From Saccharopolyspora indica (GTDB lineage Bacteria > Actinomycetota > Actinomycetes > Mycobacteriales > Pseudonocardiaceae), in contig NZ_JAQGLB010000004.1 of NCBI RefSeq assembly GCF_027853965.1, positions 124,001 to 188,000 of the forward strand: a stretch of 64,000 nucleotides of DNA, given 5' to 3'. Under the pieces are notes generated by a model, which worked only from the letters and a program-made list of their open reading frames with translations, searched no databases and was not told the DNA's origin. Positions 34,026 through 41,705 of the stretch are shown piece by piece. Position 1 is the stretch's first letter. The number at the start of each line of letters is the position of its first letter. The position numbers and the translations under genes are program-made.

Positions 34026-35306
34026 ATGGCCACCGCTCGACGAGTCGCGATCATCGGCGGCAACCGGATTCCGTTCGCGCGGTCCGGCGGCCCTTACGCC
34101 CGCGCCGCCAACCAGGACATGCTGACCGCTGCGCTGGACGGGCTGGTCGCGCGCTTCGGCCTGCAGGGCGAGCGGATCGGCGAGTTCGTGGCGGGCGCGG
34201 TGCTCAAGCACAGCCGCGACTTCAACCTCGCCCGCGAGACCGTCCTCGGCTCCAAGCTGGACCCGCGCACTCCCGCGCACGACGTGCAGATGGCCTGCGC
34301 GACCGGGCTGGAAGCCGTGGTCTCGGTGGCCAACAAGATCGCCCTCGGGCAGCTCGACGTCGGCATCGCCGGCGGCGTCGACTCGGCCAGCGACGCGCCG
34401 ATCGCGGTCAACGACGACCTGCGCCGCGTCCTGCTGCGCGCCAACCACGCCAAGACCGCGGCCGGCCGCCTCAAGGCGCTGACCGGTGTCCGCCCGCAGC
34501 ACATCGTCCCGGAGATCCCGCGCAACGCCGAACCGCGCACCGGTCTTTCGATGGGCGAGCACGCCGCGAAGACCGCGCTGGCTTGGGAAATCGGCCGGGA
34601 AGCGCAGGACGAGCTGGCCGCGCGCAGCCACCAGCGGCTCGCCGCCGCCTACGAGCGCGGCTTCTTCGACGACCTGCTGACCTCGTTCCAGGGCGTGGCC
34701 CGCGACCAGAACCTGCGCCCGGACAGCACCGCCGAGAAGCTCGCCGAGCTCAAACCGGTGTTCGGCCGCGGCGAGGCCGCGACCATGACGGCGGGCAACT
34801 CGACGCCGCTGACCGACGGCGCCGCCACGGTCCTGCTGGCCAGTGAGGAGTGGGCGGCGCAGCGGCGGCTGCCGGTGCTGGCCTACCTCGGCGACGTGGT
34901 GTCGGCGGCGGTGGACCACGTCAGCGGCGACGAAGGACTGCTGATGGCACCGGCTTACGCGGTCCCGCAGCTGCTCGACCGCACCGGCCTCGGGCTGGGC
35001 GACTTCGACTTCTACGAGGTGCACGAGGCGTTCGCCTCGCAGGTGCTGGCGACGCTGAAGGCCTGGCAGGACCCGGAGTTCTGCAAGGACCGCCTCGGCC
35101 GCGCCGAACCGCTCGGCGAGATCGACCCGGCGAAGCTCAACGTGGTGGGCTCGTCCCTCGCGGCGGGCCACCCCTTCGCCGCGACGGGCGGCCGCATCGT
35201 GGCGACCCTCGCGAAGCTGCTGTCGGAGAAGGGATCCGGCCGCGGCCTGATCTCCATCTGCGCGGCAGGCGGCCAGGGCATGACGGCCATCCTCGAACGC
35301 CCCTGA
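34026..35306 (+). CDS. fadA2: Acetyl-CoA C-acyltransferase, FadA2-like
   Basis: A 426-residue thiolase. The nucleophile Cys lies in QMACATGLEAVV near residue 90; GHPFAATGGRIV carries the His and CAAGGQGM the second Cys. EVHEAFA is also present. It splits 3-ketoacyl-CoA or condenses acetyl-CoA units. AGGGAG lies 8 nt before the ATG. Divergent from fabG4 with a shared palindromic operator, the same order as Rv0242c-Rv0243. Confidence 0.92.
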   Translation: MATARRVAIIGGNRIPFARSGGPYARAANQDMLTAALDGLVARFGLQGERIGEFVAGAVLKHSRDFNLARETVLGSKLDPRTPAHDVQMACATGLEAVVSVANKIALGQLDVGIAGGVDSASDAPIAVNDDLRRVLLRANHAKTAAGRLKALTGVRPQHIVPEIPRNAEPRTGLSMGEHAAKTALAWEIGREAQDELAARSHQRLAAAYERGFFDDLLTSFQGVARDQNLRPDSTAEKLAELKPVFGRGEAATMTAGNSTPLTDGAATVLLASEEWAAQRRLPVLAYLGDVVSAAVDHVSGDEGLLMAPAYAVPQLLDRTGLGLGDFDFYEVHEAFASQVLATLKAWQDPEFCKDRLGRAEPLGEIDPAKLNVVGSSLAAGHPFAATGGRIVATLAKLLSEKGSGRGLISICAAGGQGMTAILERP

Positions 35307-35320
35307 CGAGCGAATCCCTC

Positions 35321-35375
35321 CGAGGTGAAGGGCACCTTTCACCCACATAGTCGGCGAAAGGTGCCCTTCGCCTCG
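35321..35375. repeat. Hairpin repeat family D, copy 1
   Basis: Arms CGAGGTGAAGGGCACCTTTC / GAAAGGTGCCCTTCGCCTCG with one mismatch, loop of 15 nt, 15 nt after the thiolase stop. The near-identical second copy is at 35430-35479. Confidence 0.88.
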
Positions 35376-35429
35376 GAAAGGACGTTCCGCCATCGCTCCC
35401 GCACGGGTGGGCCACCGGATCGGGGGATG

Positions 35430-35479
35430 AGTGAAGGGCACCTTTCGCCAAATTACTTGGTGAAAGGTGCCCTTCACCT
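35430..35479. repeat. Hairpin repeat family D, copy 2
   Basis: Arms AGTGAAGGGCACCTTTCGCC / GGTGAAAGGTGCCCTTCACC ending one base before the methyltransferase stop. The two copies lie between convergent genes, one next to each stop codon, so each may terminate its own neighbour. Confidence 0.88.
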
Positions 35480-35480
35480 C

Positions 35481-36245
35481 TCATGCGTCGGTGGGGTTGC
35501 GGGCTTCGACGAGGGTGCGGGTGGCGTGGGCGGTGAACGGGCCGTTGCGCTGGATCTGCTCGTGGAGGTCGTGCAGGCGGTCGCGGTGGGCCTGGACCGT
35601 GAAGCCGGGGACCGTCCAGATCACCTTGCGCAGGAAGTAGATCACCGCGCCGACGTCGGAGAACTCCGCGCGCAGGCGCTCGCTGCGGATGTCCACCACC
35701 TCCAGACCTGCGGCTCGGGCGTCCGCGGCCTCCAGATCGGGGTGGCGCTTGTGGCGGGCTTCGGGCTGCGGGCCGAGGAAGTGCTCCACCAGCTCCCACA
35801 TGGTTCCCGGGCCGACGTGCTGGGCGAAGTACGTTCCGCCCGGCTTCAGCACCCGCGCGATCTCCGACCACCACACGGTGGCCGGGTGCCTGCTCGTCAC
35901 CAGGTCGAACGCCGCGTCGGCGAACGGCAGCGGCGGCTCGTCCGGATCCGCTACGACGACCGCGCCGAGCGGGTGCAGCAGCTCCGTCGCCACCGCGACG
36001 TTCGGCGGCCAGGACTCGGTGGCCACCATGACCGGCGGGAATCTCGGCACCCCGGCCAGCACTTCCCCGCCCCCGGTCTGGATGTCCAGCGCTGCGGACG
36101 CCAGCGCCAACCGCTGGCCGAGCGACCGCTGGTAGCCCCACGAAGGCCGCTGCTCGGTGGCCCGGCCGTCCAGCCAGGAGAAGTCCCAGCCCTCGACCGG
36201 CGCCGCCTCGGCCTCGGCCACCAACTCCTCGAACGAACGCGACAT
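35481..36245 (-). CDS. Class I SAM-dependent methyltransferase
   Basis: A 254-residue methyltransferase-fold protein. The SAM site is degenerate at motif I (LDIQTGGGEVLAGVP, residues about 52-66); motif II/III blocks are LGAVVVADPDEPPLPFADAAFDLVTSRH and post-motif ARVLKPGGTYFAQHVG (near 135). This layout fits small-molecule or lipid methyltransferases. The substrate is unknown, and it has no evident operon partner. A family C palindrome pair lies upstream, after the CoA-transferase gene. Confidence 0.82.
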   Translation of the reverse strand: MSRSFEELVAEAEAAPVEGWDFSWLDGRATEQRPSWGYQRSLGQRLALASAALDIQTGGGEVLAGVPRFPPVMVATESWPPNVAVATELLHPLGAVVVADPDEPPLPFADAAFDLVTSRHPATVWWSEIARVLKPGGTYFAQHVGPGTMWELVEHFLGPQPEARHKRHPDLEAADARAAGLEVVDIRSERLRAEFSDVGAVIYFLRKVIWTVPGFTVQAHRDRLHDLHEQIQRNGPFTAHATRTLVEARNPTDA

Positions 36246-36299
36246 GCCCCCATCCTCCCGCCCAGCGCCACCGAATTTCCGCTCCGAGGCGGGCAGGAC

Positions 36300-36359
36300 G
36301 TCAATTTCGCACGAAATTGACGTTCACCCGGGTGACGGTCAATTTCGCACGAAATTGAC
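36300..36359. repeat. Palindrome family C, paired copies
   Basis: Two copies (36300-36321 and 36338-36359), each with arms GTCAATTTCG / CGAAATTGAC joined by CA, separated by 16 nt containing CACCCGGGTG. They begin 44 nt after the CoA-transferase stop. Confidence 0.9.
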
Positions 36360-36403
36360 CAGGCCCTGGGTGACGGAGCGCGGTTCGGGGAGCGAGGGTG
36401 CGT

Positions 36404-37690
36404 TCACCAGGTGGGTTCGGCGGAGCCGTAGGGCTGGAGGAACGGCCAGGTGAGGGGTCGGCCGTCGAGGCAGCCTGGTGGGGCGACGGCGGTGATGCCG
36501 CCTGCCAGCGAGGTCAGCCACTGTTCGACGGTCGCCGGTACTGCCGGGTATTCGGTGCGGGGCTGGTCCATGAGCCAGTGCGCGGTGCGGGCCAGGGAGA
36601 GCTCCCGCAGCCAGGTCCCGCCGAGTTCGGACTGGCGGCGGAGGCCGTCCAGGACCGCTGCCGCGCAGAGGTAGCCCGTGCCGTGGTCGAGGAGCTGGCA
36701 GGGCAGCGCGCCCGGTCCGTCCGAAGTGGACTCGATGGCCGCGATCCCGGACGCCGCCTGCACGATGCTGTCGAAACCGCGCCGCTCGCCCCACGGGCCC
36801 GAATTCCCCCACGCGGACAGGGAGACCACCACCAGGCCGGGGTGCCGCTCGGCCAGCGACGCGAAGTCCAGCCCGAACCGGTCGAGCGCGCCCGGCCGGT
36901 ACCCGTGCACCAGCACGTCCGCTCCGTCGAGCAGTTCGTGCAGCCTCGCGAGGCCTTCCGGCGAGCGGGCGTCGAGCACCGCGCTGCGCTTGCCGAGCAG
37001 CGCGTCGTGGCTGCCCGGTCGTTCCGGTCGGTGCGGCGGGTCGATGCGCAGGACGTCCGCGCCGAGCGCCGCGAGGAACCGGGTGCACACCGGGCCGGCG
37101 ATCACCCTGGTCAGGTCGAGCACCCGGAACCGGCCGCGCCGGGGCGCCGCGCCGCCGACCTGGCGGGCGCTCACGAGCGGCTGCGCGTCCACGGCCTGCC
37201 CCTGCGGTTCGGCGCGCCACTGCTCGGGGCTGCGCACCGCGGCGGCGATTCCGCCGGCTCCGACCACGCGGGACTCCACCTCTCGCGCCGGTAGTTCCGC
37301 GATCGCCGACCCCACCGCGGCGACGTAGTCGGGCGCGCCGAGCGCGCGCACCAGGGCTTCGCGGTGCCACGGGTAGTTGCCGTGCGTCCGGACCCAGCCG
37401 TCGGCCGCTCGCCAGAACCGGGACATCGGCGCGAAGCCGTCCTGCGGCGGTCGGCCGTCCAGGCGGAAGTGCGCCTCGCTGCGCACCGCGGCGGCGACGT
37501 GCTCGGCGGCGAGTTCGGCCGGGCCTGCGGCCAGCAGCGCAGCTCCGATGCACGCGATCGCGGTGTCCTCGACGGGGAGCCTGGCCGCCAGGTGCCCGAG
37601 TCGCCCGGTCACGACCAGCTCGTCCGGACTGCGCTCGATGCCCAGCGCTTCCAGCGCACCTGCGAGTACCCGCCGCCATTCCGCTGCCAT
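36404..37690 (-). CDS. CaiB/BaiF family CoA-transferase
   Basis: A 428-residue family III CoA-transferase-like protein. RVLDLTRVIAGPVCTRFLAALGADVLRID (residues about 180-210) and ARSPEGLARLHELLDGADVLVHGYRPGALDRFGLD are typical, as is RGFDSIVQAASGIA. The first 170 residues form an additional, divergent CaiB-like half, so the protein is a shortened tandem version. It moves CoA between carboxylic acids; the substrates are unknown. ATG at 37690. No partner gene is adjacent. Confidence 0.85.
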   Translation of the reverse strand: MAAEWRRVLAGALEALGIERSPDELVVTGRLGHLAARLPVEDTAIACIGAALLAAGPAELAAEHVAAAVRSEAHFRLDGRPPQDGFAPMSRFWRAADGWVRTHGNYPWHREALVRALGAPDYVAAVGSAIAELPAREVESRVVGAGGIAAAVRSPEQWRAEPQGQAVDAQPLVSARQVGGAAPRRGRFRVLDLTRVIAGPVCTRFLAALGADVLRIDPPHRPERPGSHDALLGKRSAVLDARSPEGLARLHELLDGADVLVHGYRPGALDRFGLDFASLAERHPGLVVVSLSAWGNSGPWGERRGFDSIVQAASGIAAIESTSDGPGALPCQLLDHGTGYLCAAAVLDGLRRQSELGGTWLRELSLARTAHWLMDQPRTEYPAVPATVEQWLTSLAGGITAVAPPGCLDGRPLTWPFLQPYGSAEPTW

Positions 37691-37774
37691 GCCCCAGATG
37701 GTCGGCGCACGGGCGCCGGAGCGCAGCAGCCGACGCGGAAGATCACAGTGCGGATCGCACCGTCTTGCGATCTA

Positions 37775-37800
37775 TAGCTCCTCAGCTAGAAAGCCGGATA
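37775..37800. promoter_or_regulatory. Shared motif TAGC-N6-GCTAGA-N4-CGGATA, copy 1
   Basis: TAGC, six bases, GCTAGA, four bases, CGGATA. The same 16 fixed bases with the same gaps recur at 39594-39619. The shorter core CTAGA-N5-GGATA also occurs at 37886-37900. All lie around the AAA ATPase gene in A/T-richer spacers. Confidence 0.5.
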
Positions 37801-37814
37801 GAGCGCTCGTGGTG

Positions 37815-37830
37815 GATATGTCGACATATC
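37815..37830. promoter_or_regulatory. 16-bp perfect palindrome
   Basis: GATATGTCGACATATC, 84 nt before the AAA ATPase start; a likely protein-binding site of unknown owner. Confidence 0.45.
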
Positions 37831-37885
37831 GCCATGGAGATCGCAACACGCGCATGAGGATTTCTCGCCGAATATCGGGACAGCC

Positions 37886-37904
37886 CTAGACGGCTGGATA
37901 CAGT
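37886..37904 (+). promoter_or_regulatory. CTAGA-N5-GGATA core overlapping a -10 box
   Basis: CTAGACGGCTGGATAC lies just before the AAA start and matches CTAGACGATCGGATAC (39605-39620) in 14 of 16 positions. TACAGT (37899-37904) could be the -10 hexamer, ending 9 nt before the ATG, so the leader would be very short. Confidence 0.4.
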
Positions 37905-37913
37905 CCGAGAGCT

Positions 37914-39104
37914 ATGGACCCGGTTCGCAATCCCTTCGCCCCCGGCGCCGGGCAGCGGCCGCCCGAACTCGCCGGACGGGACCGCGAGCTCGACGCCTTC
38001 GAAGTCGTGCTCGAACGCGTCGCCCGAGGTCGGCCCGAGCGCAGCCTGGTGCTCACCGGCCTGCGCGGCGTCGGCAAGACGGTTCTGCTCGGTGAGCTGC
38101 GCTCGATGGCGCTGCGGCGCGGCTGGGGCGCGGGCAAGGTCGAGGCGCGCCCCGAGGCCGGGCTGCGGCGGCCGCTGTCCGCTGCGCTGCACCGCGCGAT
38201 CCGCGACCTGGCCGTCCGGCACCGCGCGCCGGACCGCGTCGAGCAGGTCCTGGCCGTGCTCAAGGCCTTCGCGCTCAAGGCGAATCCCGACGGCGCCAAG
38301 CTCCGCGACCGGTGGCAGCCGGGCATCGACGTGCCCGCCGCGCAGGGCCGCGCCGACTCCGGTGACGTCGAGATCGACCTGGTCGAGCTGTTCACCGAGG
38401 TCGCGGAGCTGGCCGCCGACGTCGGCTCCGGGATCGCGCTGCTGATCGACGAGATGCAGGACGTGCCGACCGAGGACGTCTCAGCGCTGTGCGCGGCCTG
38501 CCACGAGCTGTCCCAGTCGGGGGCGCCGCTGGTGGTCGTCGGCGCCGGTCTGCCGCACCTGCCCGCGGTGCTGTCGGCGAGCAAGTCCTACTCCGAGCGG
38601 TTGTTCCGGTACGTGCGGATCGACCGGCTGGACCGCTCGGACGCCGACCGCGCGGTGCTCGCGCCCATCGAGCGCGAGGAAGCCGAGATCACCCCGGACG
38701 CCCTGGACGCGCTGTTCGACATCTCCGGCGGGTACCCGTACTTCGTGCAGTCGTACGGGAAGGCGACCTGGGACGCGGCGGTGCGCAGCGAGATCGGCGC
38801 GGAGGACGTGCGGCTGGCCGCGCCGGAGGCCGAATCGGAGCTGGCCGTCGGCTTCTTCGGCTCCCGCTACGAGCGGGCCACCCCGGCCGAGCGGGAGTAC
38901 CTGCGGGCGATGGCGGAACTGGTGGAGGGCCGCGACGAACCGGCCCCGACCGCGTCCATCGCGCAGTACCTGGAGCGCCGCCCGTCCTCGCTGTCCCCGG
39001 CGCGGGACAGCCTGATCAAGAAGGGCCTGGTCTACTCCGGCGAGCGAGGGCTGATCGCCTTCACCGTGCCGCACTTCGGCCGCTACCTGCTCACGCAGGA
39101 CTGA
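37914..39104 (+). CDS. AAA-family ATPase with winged-helix tail
   Basis: A 396-residue Orc1/Cdc6-like or ATPase-2-type protein. ELAGRDRELDAFEVVL opens the domain; Walker A is GLRGVGKTVLL (residues about 48-58), Walker B LLIDEMQD (near 182), sensor-1-like VVVGAGLPHLP. The C-terminal 90 residues (ERATPAEREYLRAMAEL, ARDSLIKKGLVYSGERGLIAFTVPHFGRYL) form a winged helix. Such stand-alone proteins occur in mobile or defence settings or as regulators; the partner is unknown. Its 3' end overlaps the convergent membrane protein gene by 14 nt. Confidence 0.8.
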   Translation: MDPVRNPFAPGAGQRPPELAGRDRELDAFEVVLERVARGRPERSLVLTGLRGVGKTVLLGELRSMALRRGWGAGKVEARPEAGLRRPLSAALHRAIRDLAVRHRAPDRVEQVLAVLKAFALKANPDGAKLRDRWQPGIDVPAAQGRADSGDVEIDLVELFTEVAELAADVGSGIALLIDEMQDVPTEDVSALCAACHELSQSGAPLVVVGAGLPHLPAVLSASKSYSERLFRYVRIDRLDRSDADRAVLAPIEREEAEITPDALDALFDISGGYPYFVQSYGKATWDAAVRSEIGAEDVRLAAPEAESELAVGFFGSRYERATPAEREYLRAMAELVEGRDEPAPTASIAQYLERRPSSLSPARDSLIKKGLVYSGERGLIAFTVPHFGRYLLTQD

Positions 39105-39486
39105 AGAACCGGTTGGCGGCGGGCCGGAACATCGCGATCATCGCCCCGACCACGGCGAGCACGTGCGCGACGCGCACGACGAGGAAGACCCAGCCGCTCG
39201 GCTCGGCGGGCAGCTCGATCCCACCGGCCAGCGCGGGTCCGACCATGCTCAGCAGGCCGACCCCGCCCAGCAGCACGGCCAGCGCGATGCGGACCCAGTT
39301 CCGGCCGTGGCTGAGCTGGAGGACCAGCGTCGCCAGCGCGGCGTAGACGAGCATCCGGATCGCGCCCGGCAGCAGCAGGTCTTGCAGCGAGGGCAGGACG
39401 TTGAGCAGCGTTTCCACGACACCGGCGCCGATTGCGATCAACCAGAGCAGTATCGAGGTCCGCACCGCTTCGGGCGTCTTCGGCAT
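39091..39486 (-). CDS. Small four-helix membrane protein
   Basis: A 131-residue hydrophobic protein with four probable membrane segments and no family that I recognise. AGGAAGGTGG lies 4 nt before the ATG, so expression is likely. Its last 14 nt overlap the end of the convergent AAA gene. The shared upstream motif (see 39594-39619) may tie its regulation to the AAA gene. Confidence 0.65.
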   Translation of the reverse strand: MPKTPEAVRTSILLWLIAIGAGVVETLLNVLPSLQDLLLPGAIRMLVYAALATLVLQLSHGRNWVRIALAVLLGGVGLLSMVGPALAGGIELPAEPSGWVFLVVRVAHVLAVVGAMIAMFRPAANRFFSPA

Positions 39487-39855
39487 GATCCACCTTCCTG
39501 AGCGTTCCTAGGAGTGTGGACGCACGATCACCGCAGGTCATCAGGGGGAATCTGGATCTTGCCCCCTAGGGGATCGGGCTCTATACGCAAATCTAGCGAT
39601 CTTGCTAGACGATCGGATACGGGTCGATCGAGCCCCGCCCGCCGGGGCACTTTAGCGTGACGTGGAACACATGTTTGTAAGGGTGTAACGAGCGGGCGGT
39701 GGGCGTCGATATGCATCATGACCCCGCGGTGCTGTCGGACCCCCGACCTGGCAGCATCGCGGGGCTTTCCAACTCCGGCACTTCTGCCGCCATCCAGTTC
39801 ACATCTGCCGCACCCGGCACCCGTCCCGGGCACCGCTGCGCGAAGGGAGTTGAAA
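39487..39855. other. Intergenic region with several palindromes
   Basis: No gene is seen between the divergent genes at 39486 and 39856. It holds CCCCTAGGGG (39563-39572), the dyad TCTAGC-N6-GCTAGA (39592-39609) and a relatively A/T-rich stretch, so it is probably a control region. Confidence 0.5.
39594..39619. promoter_or_regulatory. Shared motif TAGC-N6-GCTAGA-N4-CGGATA, copy 2
   Basis: Identical fixed bases and gaps to 37775-37800. Here the first part is a true dyad (TCTAGC / GCTAGA). It lies about 108 nt before the membrane protein start on the minus strand and 237 nt before the 28-residue ORF on the plus strand. Confidence 0.5.
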
Positions 39856-39942
39856 ATGGAAATCATGATCGTCCTGCTCGGCGCCCTCGTGCCGGCCCTG
39901 ATGGCCGCCCCCTACTACGTCCGGGACCGAAACCGGCGGTGA
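39856..39942 (+). CDS. 28-residue single-helix membrane microprotein
   Basis: A very short ORF, 28 residues, consisting of a hydrophobic helix (MEIMIVLLGALVPALMAAPYY) and a basic end VRDRNRR. AAGGGAG is 6 nt before the ATG, which is much better than chance in this spacer. Its stop overlaps the next possible start as TGATG. Positive-inside rule predicts N-out/C-in. Function unknown; it could be a regulator or a membrane-anchored partner of the next protein. Confidence 0.5.
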   Translation: MEIMIVLLGALVPALMAAPYYVRDRNRR

Positions 39943-40352
39943 TGTCGGTGGCGCCGGGCAGAGTGCCAGGCATGATCGTTCGAACGCTGGTGGAGATCGA
40001 ACGCGCGATCCGGTCGTCCTGGGGCGCGGACACCTGCGCCCCCGAAGACCTCCCGCGCTGGCACGCCGGAAACCCGGCGCGCGGCCAGTGCGGGATCACC
40101 GCGATGGTGGTCAACGACCTGCTCGGCGGCGACCTCGTCCGCGGCGAAGTGCACGTCGACGGCCACTGGGTCGACTTCCACTGGTGGAACCGCTTCCCGG
40201 GCGGCCTCGAACTCGACCTGACCCGCGAGCAGTTCGACCCGGAGGAAGTGGTCGTCGGTGGCGTCGTGATCGAACGCCCGCCCGAGTTCACCCGCCTCCG
40301 CGAGGAGTACGAACTCCTGCGCACCAGAACCTTCGCCGCCCTGAACGCTTGA
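39942..40352 (+). CDS. YunG-like protein
   Basis: A soluble protein of 136 residues (126 if started at 39972). NPARGQCGITAMVVNDLLGGDLVRGEV and HWVDFHWWNRFPGGLELDLTREQF match the YunG family, known from Bacillus; the Cys, the later His and Asp suggest a papain-like or transglutaminase-like fold, but the role is unknown. The start at 39942 overlaps the 28-residue ORF stop (TGATG), while ATG 39972 fits the family N-terminus; neither has a clear ribosome site, so coupling is plausible. Confidence 0.72.
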   Translation: MSVAPGRVPGMIVRTLVEIERAIRSSWGADTCAPEDLPRWHAGNPARGQCGITAMVVNDLLGGDLVRGEVHVDGHWVDFHWWNRFPGGLELDLTREQFDPEEVVVGGVVIERPPEFTRLREEYELLRTRTFAALNA

Positions 40353-40410
40353 CGCGAACAACCGGCGCGCAGCCGGAGGTTGCGGAAACGCGTCGGTGGG
40401 CGGGTATTCC

Positions 40411-40446
40411 TTGATCGGTGTCGGCGCGCGTACCTAATCTCCTCCC
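40411..40446 (+). promoter_or_regulatory. Complete leaderless promoter
   Basis: -35 TTGATC (40411-40416), 18-nt spacer, -10 TAATCT (40435-40440), six bases, then GTG at 40447. Confidence 0.65.
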
Positions 40447-40965
40447 GTGACAGCCCCCCAGAGCTCCTGGTCGCAGCAGCCCTCGCCGCAGAACGACCGG
40501 CCGAAGCCCCCTTCGACGGTGGCCTTCGCGTCCTTGCTCGGCATCGTGGTGCCGAGCATCTCGGGGTTGCTGACGGTCATCAGCTACGTGACCGTCGCGC
40601 TGGAGACCATCAGGTACCTCGACAACAAGGTGGGCCCGCTGCTGTTCAACACGGCCAGCACCCTGGGCACCCTCGTGCTGGTCGGCCTGTGGGTGTTCTT
40701 CTCGCTCCGGATGCGCGCAGGCCGCGGCTGGGCTCGGACCACTCTCGCGGTCCTAGCCGGGATCTGGTTCCTCTACGCCGCTTTCGGCCTCTTCATGATG
40801 CTCAGGATGGCCGACTTCCAGCTTGGGGTGATCTTCGGCCGGGCGACCACGGTCACGGTCGTCCTCGAGCAGCTGATGGTGCTCATCGCCATGCCGCTGT
40901 TCCTCGCCCTGATCTTCCGCGCTCCCTCCAACCAGCACTTCACAACGCAGCGACCGACGACCTGA
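40447..40965 (+). CDS. Four-helix membrane protein, unknown
   Basis: A 172-residue protein with a 25-residue Pro/Gln/Ser-rich cytoplasmic start and four hydrophobic helices (about 27-52, 68-90, 98-118, 130-155). This plan is common among actinobacterial membrane proteins without assigned function. GTG 40447 directly follows a good promoter, so translation is probably leaderless. No coding neighbour gives a clue. Confidence 0.7.
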   Translation: MTAPQSSWSQQPSPQNDRPKPPSTVAFASLLGIVVPSISGLLTVISYVTVALETIRYLDNKVGPLLFNTASTLGTLVLVGLWVFFSLRMRAGRGWARTTLAVLAGIWFLYAAFGLFMMLRMADFQLGVIFGRATTVTVVLEQLMVLIAMPLFLALIFRAPSNQHFTTQRPTT

Positions 40966-41072
40966 TCACCTCGTTCCGCCCGCAACGCGCCCTGAACGCC
41001 CACCCGGAGGAGAAGCGGCCGAGCGGCTGCCAGCTTCGGAGCGGTGCGTGAGCAGGTGCAGGCCGCAGGACT

Positions 41073-41115
41073 ACTGACGTTTGTCGTTACTGACGCAAGG
41101 CGTTACTATTTGAGT
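41073..41115 (+). promoter_or_regulatory. higBA promoter with tandem 16-bp operator
   Basis: -35 TTGTCG (41081-41086), 17-nt spacer, -10 TACTAT (41104-41109), six bases, then GTG 41116. Overlapping it are two 16-bp tandem repeats, ACTGACGTTTGTCGTT and ACTGACGCAAGGCGTT (41073-41104), the probable HigA operator. Confidence 0.7.
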
Positions 41116-41394
41116 GTGATCCGGTCCTTCGCCGACAAACGCACACTGTTGATCTGGGAACGCCGCTGGGCCAGGCTGCACCCCGAAACGCAACGTCGTG
41201 CCTACATCAGGCTCGCCATGCTCAACCGGGCGGCCACCCTCGACGATCTCCGAGTGCCACCTGGCAACCGGCTTGAACAACTGAAGGGTGATCGTGCCGG
41301 TCAGTACAGCATCCGCGTGAACAAACAGTGGCGGATCTGCTTTCGCTGGACCGACGCTGGACCGGAAGCAGTCGAGTTCACCGACTATCACTGA
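41116..41394 (+). CDS. higB: HigB-type toxin (RelE/ParE fold)
   Basis: A 92-residue toxin of the HigB family: VIRSFADKRTLLIWERR at the start, LNRAATLDDLRVPPGNRLEQLKGDRAGQYSIRVNKQWRICFRW as the central fold, ending EAVEFTDYH. HigB enzymes cleave mRNA on the ribosome. GTG 41116 is chosen because relatives start MIRSF and a perfect promoter ends 6 nt earlier; a longer frame from 41044 would run through the promoter. Toxin before antitoxin is the usual hig order. HigA follows 17 nt later. Confidence 0.9.
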   Translation: MIRSFADKRTLLIWERRWARLHPETQRRAYIRLAMLNRAATLDDLRVPPGNRLEQLKGDRAGQYSIRVNKQWRICFRWTDAGPEAVEFTDYH

Positions 41395-41411
41395 GAGGGG
41401 AGGGTATGAAC

Positions 41412-41705
41412 ATGGACATCGTGATGCCACCCGTTCATCCCGGGGTGATTCTGCGTGAGGAGTTCCTCGAGCCGATGGGGATCACGGAGTACCGCCTGGC
41501 GAAGGATCTGGGCATTCCGCAGACACGGGTCAGCGCGATCACGCACGGCCGTCGGGGGATCACCGCGGACACCGGATTGCGTCTGTCGCGCTACTTCAGC
41601 ATGTCCGAGGGGTTCTGGACCGGGTTGCAGGACGACTACGACCGGGCGATCGCCAAGGACAAGCTCGGCGACGCACTTGATTCGATCACGCCGATCAGTG
41701 CGTGA
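41412..41705 (+). CDS. higA: HigA-type antitoxin
   Basis: A 97-residue helix-turn-helix antitoxin of the HigA family: PPVHPGVILREEFLEPMGITEYRLAKDLGIP, QTRVSAITHGRRGITADTGLRLSRYF and FWTGLQDDYD are classic. It neutralises HigB and represses the operon. ATG 41412 is preferred over 41406 because AGGGGAGGG then sits 7 nt upstream. The tandem 16-bp repeats upstream of higB are its probable target. Confidence 0.92.
   Translation: MDIVMPPVHPGVILREEFLEPMGITEYRLAKDLGIPQTRVSAITHGRRGITADTGLRLSRYFSMSEGFWTGLQDDYDRAIAKDKLGDALDSITPISA

Noticed and set aside
36404..37690. Naming the CoA-transferase as formyl-CoA transferase or carnitine CoA-transferase
   Set aside because: The substrate cannot be read from sequence, and no oxalate, carnitine or bile-acid genes are adjacent.
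41044..41115. Upstream GTG start for HigB
   Set aside because: It would place 24 codons across the promoter and operator; relatives begin at MIRSF.
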